Position numbers and translations under genes: made by a program
Shown here: positions 55,082 to 62,391 of the stretch, piece after piece
Position numbering within the stretch: the stretch's first letter is position 1
How the letters are laid out: each line of letters starts with the position of its first letter
Assembly: GCA_021831035.1 (NCBI GenBank)
Contig: JAKBNL010000008.1
Location: 1-64,000, forward strand
Origin: Actinomycetes bacterium
GTDB taxonomy: Bacteria; Actinomycetota; Acidimicrobiia; Acidimicrobiales; RAAP-2
Reading direction: 5' to 3'
Length of the DNA stretch: 64,000 bases
Notes under the pieces: model-generated
Seen by the model: only the letters and a program-made list of their open reading frames with translations
Told to the model about the DNA's origin: nothing
The model's database searches: none

Positions 55082-56290
55082 ATGGCCCGGCGCGACGCGG
55101 AGGTGACCCTCCGTCGTCTCACCCTCATCGTCGGCCTGCAGTGGATGGGCGCGACCTTCGGCCTGCCCCTGCTCCCCCTGTTCCTCGAGCACCGCGACGG
55201 GACCCCGGCGGTGATCGGTCTGATCATGGCCGCCTTCTTCGCGGCCGGGGTCGTGACCCAGTTCGCCTTCGGGCACCTCGCGGACCGTTTCGGGCGTCGC
55301 CGCATCCTGGTGGGCAGCCTCGTGGTCTACGCGCTGGCCTCCATGACCTACCTGCTCCCGGTGTCGGCCCCGTGGCTGGCGCTCACCCGGGCCGTCCAGG
55401 GGGCCACCGCCGGCTCGATCGAGGTCGCCGCGCTGGCTTCCGTCGCCGCGCTCGTGCCGGAGGCGCGCCGGGGACGCGCCGTCTCGCGTATCCTCGCGGC
55501 CCAACTCTTCGGCATCGCCATCGGACCGGTCGCCGGGGTCGTCGCGACGGTCCACGACCTCGGGTGGGCCTTCTTCGCGACCGGGTTGGTGAGCCTCGGG
55601 GTGGCCGTCGTCGCGGCGCGCACCGACCTCGGCGACGAGCACGCCCCCCGCGACGAGCCACTCCCGCCCCTGCAGTGGAACGCCCGGCTCGTGGGCTCGC
55701 TCGTCGCGGCGAGCGCCTCGGGCTTGACCATCGGCGTCTACGAGGCCTGCTGGACCCTCCTCATGCACGCGCACCACGCGACCAGCCTGCAGATTCGCTT
55801 GAGTTGGACGTTCTTCGGCCTGCCGTGGATCGTCCTCGCGCGCATCGGCGGATGGCTGGCCGACCACGCCGACCGGCGATTCGTGGCCCTCGCGGGGATG
55901 GTGAACGGAGCGTTCTTCCTCGCTCTCTACCCTCACATCCACAACAACGACGTGATGCTGGCCCTCGGCTCGCTCGAGTCGATCGGTGCCGCCCTGTCGG
56001 TCCCCTCGGTCTCGTCGATGCTCAGTCAGGGGGCGGCCTCGCGCGAACTCGGCCGTCGTCAGGGACTGTACGCGACCTCCAACACCGCGGCGCTGTCGCT
56101 GGCCGCGGCGACCTCGGGCGTCATGTTCACGTTCAACGAGGCGCTGCCCTTCAGCGTGGTGGCGGTCGTCTCCACCGCCCTGGCCACCGCGGCGCTCTAC
56201 CGGTGGCGCGCCGTGCCCGGCCGGGTGACCGACCTCGTCGCTACGACAGCCAGATCTGGTCCCAGCGCGACGCGTCCGCGTCGGGACTGA
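55082..56290 (+). CDS. MFS transporter
   Basis: 402 residues, about 12 helices. Motif A GHLADRFGRRRILVGS between helices 2-3, repeated as GGWLADHADRRFVAL in the second half. SVSSMLSQGAASRELGRRQGLYATSNTAALSLAAATSG matches multidrug-type carriers. TAGCGT ends exactly six bases before the ATG at 55082 (a GTG precedes it). The last 50 bases overlap the 3' end of the convergent solute-binding-protein gene. Confidence 0.88.
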   Translation: MARRDAEVTLRRLTLIVGLQWMGATFGLPLLPLFLEHRDGTPAVIGLIMAAFFAAGVVTQFAFGHLADRFGRRRILVGSLVVYALASMTYLLPVSAPWLALTRAVQGATAGSIEVAALASVAALVPEARRGRAVSRILAAQLFGIAIGPVAGVVATVHDLGWAFFATGLVSLGVAVVAARTDLGDEHAPRDEPLPPLQWNARLVGSLVAASASGLTIGVYEACWTLLMHAHHATSLQIRLSWTFFGLPWIVLARIGGWLADHADRRFVALAGMVNGAFFLALYPHIHNNDVMLALGSLESIGAALSVPSVSSMLSQGAASRELGRRQGLYATSNTAALSLAAATSGVMFTFNEALPFSVVAVVSTALATAALYRWRAVPGRVTDLVATTARSGPSATRPRRD

Positions 56291-58133
56291 GCGCCCGCGT
56301 CTTACCGTCGGCGGCCGTGGCGAAGGCCCAGTTCTGGACGTTCGAGCGCGCGGCCCAGGCGTTGACGGTCGTGTCGAGCCAGAGGTACGGGATGTCCGAG
56401 GCGAAGCGGGTGTTCACGTTCTTCCACGCGGCGCGCTCCGCGGCCGACCCTTGGGGAGAGGCGAGGGCCTTGAGCATGTTCGCCATCACCACGCCGTCGG
56501 CCTGGTGGGAGAAGTTGACCGCACCGGGGAACCTCGTGCCCGCGGGGAGTGAGGTCAGCCCCAACCCGCCCTGGGTGGGCGAGGCCGTCGCGCTGAGCGA
56601 GAGGAACCACACGTAGTTGAGCCCGGGGTCCACGCCACCGAACTGGGTCCACACCGCGCAGTCGTACTGGCCGTAGATGACGTTGTTGATGAGCTGGCTC
56701 GTGACCAACGGGCGCGAGGTCACCTGGATCCCCACGGCCGCCAGCTGCTGTTGGAAGAAGGCGAAGGCCTGTTGGCTCGCGGCGTCGCCCGAGACGATGT
56801 CGATGACGAAGCTGACCTTGGAGACCTTGTGCTTCTTCTTGTAGGCGGTGACGAGCTCCTTGGCCCTCTTGGGGTTGTACGACGGGTAGTGGGGGTTGGC
56901 GTAGTAGGGCGAGCTCTTGCGATAGAGCCCGTCGGCCACCGCCCCGACGCCCCCGTCGATGACCTTGAAGTAGGCGTTGCGGTTGAGGGCCATGGCGCAG
57001 GCCTGGCGGATCGTCAGGTCGTTCAACACGGGCTTGAGCGTCGTGTCCCACTGCAGGCTCGAGGGGTTCACCGCGCCCAGGGTCCCCTGCCAGTCGGCGT
57101 CCTGGACGGCCGTGGGGACGGCCTGGCCCTGCTTGATGTAGCTGAGCGCCCCCGGCACCGTCGGCGCGAACTCGCCGGCCCAGGCGAAGTACTGGTTCAT
57201 CGTGCCCGACGTGTTCAAGATGAGCATGTTCAGGGCCGGGTCGCGGGGTGCGTGGATGTCGGTGAGAACGCTGATCCCCGAGGTCTTCTCCAACTGGGCG
57301 ATCTGGGAGCCGACGTTCTGCAGGACAACGTCGACCGAGCCGGACTGCAGGGCCTGATTGCGCGAGGCGGCGTCGGGGATGGTCTTGAAGGTCACGGCGT
57401 CGAGGTAGGGGAGCTGACGACCGTGGGCGTCCTTGCGCCAGTAGTGGGGGTTCTTCTTCCACACCGACTGGACGTTGAGGGTCCACGACTCGACCATGAA
57501 CGGACCGGTCCCGATGGGGTTACCGGTGTAGGTCGAAGAGAAGGACGAGGGGTGGGCCATGTAGGCGATCTGCTGCTCGGCCAGCTGAATCGGGAAGGTC
57601 GAGAAGGGCACGACCAGCGTGTACTTCACGGTGTAGGCATCCAGGGCGCTGACCGAGGCGATGATCGGCTGGATCGCGAGGCCCACGGTCGGGTCGGCCG
57701 CCGCCGCCTGGTAGTTGGCGACCACGACGCTCGCGTTGAAGGGATCCCCGTTGGTGAAGGTCACGCCCTGGCGCAGCTTGATCGTCCACACCGTGTAGTT
57801 CGCGCTGGGCGTCGCCGAGATCGCCAGCATCGGCAGGACGGACTTGCCGTCGGCGGCCATCACGAAGAGGGGGTCGTAGAGGGCGTTAGCGAGGCAGAAG
57901 CCCGAGCCGTCCATCTTGCCCTGGGCACCGTTGAAGGTGTGGTAGTTGGGCACGTCGGACAAGAGCGCGACCCGGAGCGAACCCCCCAGCTTGGGCGGCT
58001 TGGGGCTGACGCCCGTCGCGGCCGAGGCCACCTCGGCCATCAGTCCGTCGACGACGGTGCCGGCGAGGGCGATGCCGCCCGCGGTCGCGGCCGAGTGGCT
58101 CAAGAACGAACGACGATCGAACGTAGCCGTCAC
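56241..58133 (-). CDS. ABC transporter substrate-binding protein, family 5 (peptide/nickel), Tat-exported
   Basis: 630 residues. Twin-arginine signal: FDRRSFLSHSAATAGGIALAGTVV near the N-terminus, no lipobox. The body is a family 5 (DppA/OppA) binding protein: LGGSLRVALLSDVPNYHTFN, WTIKLRQGVTFTNGDPFNASVVVANYQ, NPIGTGPFMVESW, RQACAMALNRNAYFKVIDGG. GGGGGAGG stands six bases before GTG 58133. No permease or ATPase gene is adjacent, so it works with components coded elsewhere. The ligand (peptide, opine, metal chelate) is unknown. Confidence 0.92.
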   Translation of the reverse strand: MTATFDRRSFLSHSAATAGGIALAGTVVDGLMAEVASAATGVSPKPPKLGGSLRVALLSDVPNYHTFNGAQGKMDGSGFCLANALYDPLFVMAADGKSVLPMLAISATPSANYTVWTIKLRQGVTFTNGDPFNASVVVANYQAAAADPTVGLAIQPIIASVSALDAYTVKYTLVVPFSTFPIQLAEQQIAYMAHPSSFSSTYTGNPIGTGPFMVESWTLNVQSVWKKNPHYWRKDAHGRQLPYLDAVTFKTIPDAASRNQALQSGSVDVVLQNVGSQIAQLEKTSGISVLTDIHAPRDPALNMLILNTSGTMNQYFAWAGEFAPTVPGALSYIKQGQAVPTAVQDADWQGTLGAVNPSSLQWDTTLKPVLNDLTIRQACAMALNRNAYFKVIDGGVGAVADGLYRKSSPYYANPHYPSYNPKRAKELVTAYKKKHKVSKVSFVIDIVSGDAASQQAFAFFQQQLAAVGIQVTSRPLVTSQLINNVIYGQYDCAVWTQFGGVDPGLNYVWFLSLSATASPTQGGLGLTSLPAGTRFPGAVNFSHQADGVVMANMLKALASPQGSAAERAAWKNVNTRFASDIPYLWLDTTVNAWAARSNVQNWAFATAADGKTRALSPDADASRWDQIWLS

Positions 58134-58570
58134 GGCTCGCCTCCCCCGGCGCGGCCCCCCCGGCGCGCGCCTGGGCCGCAACTTATCAAGAACGGTGGCC
58201 CGCAACGGGGCAGCCCGTGCGCGAGACCCCGGTGGGGGGAGGCGTCCACCGGGGTCCTGCGCTCGGGCCGGCGGCGTGCCGCACGGTCGCGACGTCGGGT
58301 CCGGACTCGTGGGATCTCGGCAGACCCCGCCCGGTCAACGCCCTCGGCCTGCGGCCTCAGCGCTGTCCGTCGATCGCCCGGACACTCTCGCGCACGGACA
58401 TCGGAGGGCTGTAGGGAGGGGCTAAGAACCCGCTAAATCACCGTCGTGTTAACAGACTGAGAAATCCCGCAGGATAGCCACGTCGCCCCGAGGGGGCTCG
58501 GCCATACTTGGCGCGGGCGTTCCGGCCGGACCCGGCGCGCGGGAACAGGCCAACCACGGGAGGAGCGCCA
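58134..58570. other. Intergenic region between solute-binding protein and NCS1 permease genes
   Basis: 437 bases with no gene I can support. It holds a dyad GACCCCGGTGG (58225-58235) / CCACCGGGGTC (58246-58256) without a T-run, a small AT-richer stretch (about 58420-58470, GGCTAAGAACCCGCTAAATCACCGTCGTGTTAACAG-like, cut here) and CATACT about 65 bases before the permease start. Likely carries promoters for both divergent genes. Confidence 0.6.
58225..58256. repeat. 11-base inverted repeat upstream of the solute-binding protein gene
   Basis: Arms at 58225-58235 and 58246-58256 with a 10-base loop, about 90 bases before the GTG of the binding-protein gene. No T-run follows on either strand. Could be an operator or an RNA hairpin in the leader. 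Confidence 0.45.
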
Positions 58571-60124
58571 GTGGCGCAGACAATCGACCACGAGGGGTCG
58601 ACGGGCGACCCGACGTTCCGCGTCGAGACGCACGGCATCGACTACATCTCCGAGTCCGAGCGGTGGGCGACCCCGCGCAACATCGGCGCGATGTGGGCCG
58701 GCTCCGCCCTCAACGTCGAGTACTTCATCTACGGGGCCCTCCTCATGGGCTTTGGCTTTAGCTTCACCACGGCCCTCACGATCATCGTGATCGGCAACCT
58801 CTCCTTCTTCCTGTTGGGCCTCGCGTCCCTGCAGGGCCCGGAGGCGGGCACGACGGCCTTCACGATCTCGCGCGCCGCCTTCGGCACCAAGGGCGGGCGG
58901 ATCGTGGCCTTCTTCAACTGGATCACCCAGTTGGGCTTCGAGACCGAGGGGCTGATCCTGATCGTGGGGGCGGCCATCGTCCTGTGCCAGATGGGGGGCC
59001 TGAGCGTCTCGTCGCCGATGAAGGTCGTGTTCATCATCCTTGCGGCGGCTATCCAGGCGGTCCTGCCCTACTTCGGTCACGCCACCCTGGTGAAGGTCCT
59101 GCGCGCCCTCATCGTCCCCTTCGGGGCGATCTACGTGCTGCTCGCCGTCTACGACCTCAAGCACGGCTCGGCGTCGTTCAAGGGCCTCTTCCCGACCAAC
59201 TGGGAGACCTACACCGCGGGACTCGCCTTCACGATCGCCCTCTCGGGACTCGGCTGGACCGAGTGCGGGAACGACTACACCCGGTACCTGCCCCGCGACG
59301 CGAAGAGGGGCGCCGTGATCGGCTGGGTCTTCGCCGCCACGGCGATCCCCGAGATCGTGATGATGATCCTGGGCGCGGCCACCTTCACCTTCCTCTCGTC
59401 GAACGCCCAGAACACGGCCTGGAACAGCGCCAACCCCTTCGAGGCTTTGCGCGGTCAGGGTCTGATCCCGAGCTGGGTGGTCGCCCTCTTCCTCGTCTTC
59501 GCCGTCGTCCAGCTCTTCGGCATCAACTCGCTCGACCTCTACTCCTCGGGGGTGTCCCTCCAGGCCCTCGGCGTGCGACTCAAGCGTTACCAGGCGGTCA
59601 TCCTCGACTCGATCATCGCGTGCGGGCTCACCCTGTGGGCCGAGTTCCAGTCGACCTTCTCGCTCTTCATGAAGGAGTTCGTCGGGGTGATCATCGTGTG
59701 GATCGCCCCGTGGTTCGCGATCATGATGGTCGACTGGCTCATGCGCCGGTTCCGCTACAACGCGGCCGAGCTGCAGCGTCAGGACCGCGGCAGCATCTAC
59801 CACGTCGGTCGACTCGGGGTGAACTGGAACGGTATCGTCGCCTTCGTCGTGGGGATGGTCTGCGCGACCCTGGCCTATTCGAAGGCGCCGCCCCCGGTGA
59901 ACTTCCCCTTCCACTGGATGACCCCGATCTCGAACCACTACGGAGCGGTGTGCGTCGGCAAGATCGTCCACGGAGCCTGCGACGCCGGGTGGATCGGTGG
60001 CGCCGACTTCTCGATCTACATCGGCATCGTCGTGGCCGGACTCCTCTACTTCCTCCTCGAGCAGGCGACCGGCCACGTGCGGCGCCAGGTCGCCACCCAG
60101 CGCGAGCTCGAGTCGGTCGGCTAG
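58571..60124 (+). CDS. NCS1-family purine/cytosine permease
   Basis: 517 residues, 12 membrane helices. Typical marks: ERWATPRNIGAMWAGSALNVEYFIYGALLMG, the helix 1 and 3 Gly/Asn pattern NLSFFLLGLASLQGPEAGTTAFTISRAAFG, and TECGNDYTRYLP after helix 6. NCS1 carriers import nucleobases, allantoin or hydantoins with H+ or Na+. GGGAGGAG stands six bases before GTG 58571. A cytosine deaminase, a PRTase and upp follow, so a nucleobase such as cytosine is the likely load. Confidence 0.92.
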   Translation: MAQTIDHEGSTGDPTFRVETHGIDYISESERWATPRNIGAMWAGSALNVEYFIYGALLMGFGFSFTTALTIIVIGNLSFFLLGLASLQGPEAGTTAFTISRAAFGTKGGRIVAFFNWITQLGFETEGLILIVGAAIVLCQMGGLSVSSPMKVVFIILAAAIQAVLPYFGHATLVKVLRALIVPFGAIYVLLAVYDLKHGSASFKGLFPTNWETYTAGLAFTIALSGLGWTECGNDYTRYLPRDAKRGAVIGWVFAATAIPEIVMMILGAATFTFLSSNAQNTAWNSANPFEALRGQGLIPSWVVALFLVFAVVQLFGINSLDLYSSGVSLQALGVRLKRYQAVILDSIIACGLTLWAEFQSTFSLFMKEFVGVIIVWIAPWFAIMMVDWLMRRFRYNAAELQRQDRGSIYHVGRLGVNWNGIVAFVVGMVCATLAYSKAPPPVNFPFHWMTPISNHYGAVCVGKIVHGACDAGWIGGADFSIYIGIVVAGLLYFLLEQATGHVRRQVATQRELESVG

Positions 60125-60128
60125 GGGC

Positions 60129-60737
60129 TCAGCCCACCCAGTCCTCGACCAGACCGCCGGCCCCGTCGGGCCGGAACACCGGGATCGAGCCCAGCGCGCG
60201 CACCATGCGGGCGTCCTCGCCCAGCGCGTCGCGCCAGAGCGAGGCCTCGGTGACGAGCGTGCCGATGGCGACGACCTCGGCACCCACGCGACGCAGGAGC
60301 CGCAACGCCGCCCCCGTCGAGGCACCCGTCGAGATGACGTCGTCGACGATGGCGACCCGACGACCCTCGACCGCGGGGACGCGGGCGCGGTCGAAGAGCA
60401 GACGCTGGTCGGCGTCGGTGGTGATCGAGCGGACCGTCTCGGTCACCGCGTCGGCGAGGTGGATCTTGGGCGTCTTGTGCAACACCACGTACTGGTCGAG
60501 TCCCAGGTGGCGGGTGACCTCGACCGCGAGGGGGATCCCCATCGTCGCGACGGTCGCCACGACCTCCACCCGCGCGTCGCTGAGCGCGGCCGCCAGTTCC
60601 TCGCCGGCGCGACCCATGAAGCCCACGCCCATGTCGACCGTGATCAGCAGGGCCAGTGCCAGGCGGTCGTTCAGCCGCACCACCGGCAGCTCGACGTGCT
60701 GGGTCCCGATCTCGACCGGGTAGACGCCCTGGCTCAC
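60129..60737 (-). CDS. Purine/pyrimidine-type phosphoribosyltransferase
   Basis: 202 residues, type I PRTase fold. PRPP loop VAIVDDVISTGAS (about 128-140), plus MGIPLAVEVTRHLG and LHKTPKIHLADAVTETVRSITT hood strands that resemble adenine/xanthine PRTases. It diverges from the cytosine deaminase gene by 23 bases in which both -10 boxes overlap (TAAGTAT on this strand). Stops four bases after the permease stop, convergent. Exact base unknown. Confidence 0.86.
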   Translation of the reverse strand: MSQGVYPVEIGTQHVELPVVRLNDRLALALLITVDMGVGFMGRAGEELAAALSDARVEVVATVATMGIPLAVEVTRHLGLDQYVVLHKTPKIHLADAVTETVRSITTDADQRLLFDRARVPAVEGRRVAIVDDVISTGASTGAALRLLRRVGAEVVAIGTLVTEASLWRDALGEDARMVRALGSIPVFRPDGAGGLVEDWVG

Positions 60738-60760
60738 GCCGAGGGAGCATACTTATCGCC
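60738..60760. promoter_or_regulatory. Overlapping divergent promoters PRTase / cytosine deaminase
   Basis: CATACT (60748-60753) is seven bases before GTG 60761 on the plus strand. On the minus strand the same bases read TAAGTAT, eleven bases before GTG 60737. The whole gap is 23 bases, so the two promoters cannot be used at once. Confidence 0.55.
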
Positions 60761-61231
60761 GTGAGCACCTCCGGCGAGCCCCTCGACCTCGACCTCGCGC
60801 GCACGATGTTGCGCGCGGCCTACGACGAGGCGGTGCGCGGGCGCGACGAGGGCGGCATCCCCATCGGGGCCGCCCTCTTCACCCGCGACGGGGTCCTGCT
60901 CGGCGCGGGCCACAACCGTCGGGTCCAAGAGGACGACGCGTCGGTCCACGCCGAGACCGACGCGTTCCGCCGCGCCGGGCGCCGACGGGGCTACCGCGAC
61001 ACCGTCATGGTCACCACCCTCTCGCCGTGCTGGTACTGCTCGGGGCTCGTGCGTCAGTTCAACATCGGCGCCGTCGTGGTCGGCGAAGCCGACACCTTCA
61101 GCGGCGGGCACGGGTGGCTGACCGAGAACGGCGTCGAGGTGGTCGTGCTCGACGACCCGGCGTGCCGGGCGATCCTGCGCGCCTTCATCGCCGATCGACC
61201 CGAGGTCTGGGACGAGGACATCGGGCGGTGA
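60761..61231 (+). CDS. Cytosine deaminase, yeast (Fcy1) type
   Basis: 156 residues of the CDA fold. Zinc ligands His63 with catalytic Glu65 (SVHAETDAF), Cys90 and Cys93 (TLSPCWYCSG). The tail VEVVVLDDPACRAILRAFIADRPEVWDEDIG follows the C-terminus of yeast cytosine deaminase closely, unlike the TIM-barrel CodA of enterobacteria. Makes uracil and ammonia from cytosine, feeding Upp encoded nearby. Leaderless start likely. Note the eukaryote-type family member in a bacterium. Confidence 0.9.
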   Translation: MSTSGEPLDLDLARTMLRAAYDEAVRGRDEGGIPIGAALFTRDGVLLGAGHNRRVQEDDASVHAETDAFRRAGRRRGYRDTVMVTTLSPCWYCSGLVRQFNIGAVVVGEADTFSGGHGWLTENGVEVVVLDDPACRAILRAFIADRPEVWDEDIGR

Positions 61232-61262
61232 CCTCGAGGTCCGCTCGACCCGGGAGCTGACG

Positions 61263-61700
61263 GTGAGCGCGGCGGCGCCCTGCCCGCTGTGCGAGAAGCA
61301 CCGCGACGCCGGACCACTCGCGGCCACCCCGCTCTACGAGGACGACCTGGTCCTCGCCTTCCACGCCCCGCCCGAGGCGCACCACGGGTACCTCGGCTAC
61401 GTCTTCGTCGAGACCCGTCGCCACGTCGAAGGACTCGCGGCGCGCACCGACGACGAGGTCGTCGCCGAGGCCCGGCTCATCACGCGGGTCGCCGCCGCCC
61501 TCGAGACCCTCGGGGCCGAACACGTGTACACCTTCGTCTTCGACCACGTGGCCCACCACCACGCCCACGTCGTCGCCCGACACCCCGGGGCGCCCCGCGA
61601 GTACTGGGGGTGGCGCGTCGACGAGTGGCCCGACGCGCCCCGGGCCGACGCGAGCGCACTCGAGGAGTACCGCAGCCGCCTAGCGGCCCTCCTCGGCTGA
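61263..61700 (+). CDS. HIT-family protein
   Basis: 145 residues. An N-terminal CPLC pair, GYLGYVFVETRRHV, a helix (DDEVVAEARLITRVAAALE) and the histidine triad HHHAHVV in FVFDHVAHHHAHVVARHPG. HIT proteins cleave or transfer nucleotides. GTG start 31 bases after the cytosine deaminase, same strand. The gene end overlaps upp by 21 bases in the opposite direction. Confidence 0.88.
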   Translation: MSAAAPCPLCEKHRDAGPLAATPLYEDDLVLAFHAPPEAHHGYLGYVFVETRRHVEGLAARTDDEVVAEARLITRVAAALETLGAEHVYTFVFDHVAHHHAHVVARHPGAPREYWGWRVDEWPDAPRADASALEEYRSRLAALLG

Positions 61701-62333
61701 TCGACGCACCGGGGGTCCGAAGAGCCGGTCACCGGCGTCGCCCAGGCCGGGGGTGATGTAGCCCACGGCGTTCAGCTCCTCGTCGAGGGCCGCCGCGACG
61801 ATCACCGCCTCGTGACGGGAGTGGACGAGCTCGACCCCCGGTCGCGCGGCGATGAGGCACAGCACGGTGACCGTCCCGGCGCCGCGCTCCTCGAGCATCG
61901 TCAGGACGCGGTGGAGCGAGCCCCCGGTCGCGAGCATGGGATCGCAGACCACCACGTGGACTCCCTCGAGCCGGTCCGGCAGCCCGTCGAGGTAGACCTC
62001 GGGCTCGAGGGTGGTCTCGTCGCGGCGCAGTCCCACCAGGCAGAGACGATTGTGCGGCAGGACCTCTTGCACCGCGGGGCTCATGCCCAGACCGGCGCGC
62101 AGGATCGGGACGATCACGTACTCGGTGTCGATGCGCACGGCCGGCGCACCCGCCGTGACCGGCGTGTCCACGGTCGTCGCGGTGACCGGCGCGTGGCGGA
62201 AGGCCTCGTAGGCGACGAAACGCGAGATCTCCCCCGCGAGACGCAAGAAGTCGGCGTTGCTCGTGCGCGCGTCGCGCAGCTGGCGGACCTTGTCCGCGAC
62301 CACGGGGTGATCGACGACGAGCAGGGCGGGCAC
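61680..62333 (-). CDS. upp: Uracil phosphoribosyltransferase
   Basis: 217 residues. VIVPILRAGLGMSPAVQEVLP, the PRPP loop VVVCDPMLATGGSLHRVLTMLEE and uracil loop ALDEELNAVGYITPGLGDAGDRLFG. Makes UMP from uracil and PRPP. GTG 62333 is used because TAGTGT on the minus strand ends seven bases before it; the earlier GTG at 62342 lies within that box. The shorter N-terminus (VPALLVVDHPVVADKVRQLRD) also aligns with usual Upp starts. Confidence 0.95.
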   Translation of the reverse strand: MPALLVVDHPVVADKVRQLRDARTSNADFLRLAGEISRFVAYEAFRHAPVTATTVDTPVTAGAPAVRIDTEYVIVPILRAGLGMSPAVQEVLPHNRLCLVGLRRDETTLEPEVYLDGLPDRLEGVHVVVCDPMLATGGSLHRVLTMLEERGAGTVTVLCLIAARPGVELVHSRHEAVIVAAALDEELNAVGYITPGLGDAGDRLFGPPVRRSAEEGR

Positions 62334-62391
62334 GGCTGCCACACTACGTCGGGCGTGGGGCTCGTCGGGGGGTCTCGTTACACTCGAACCC

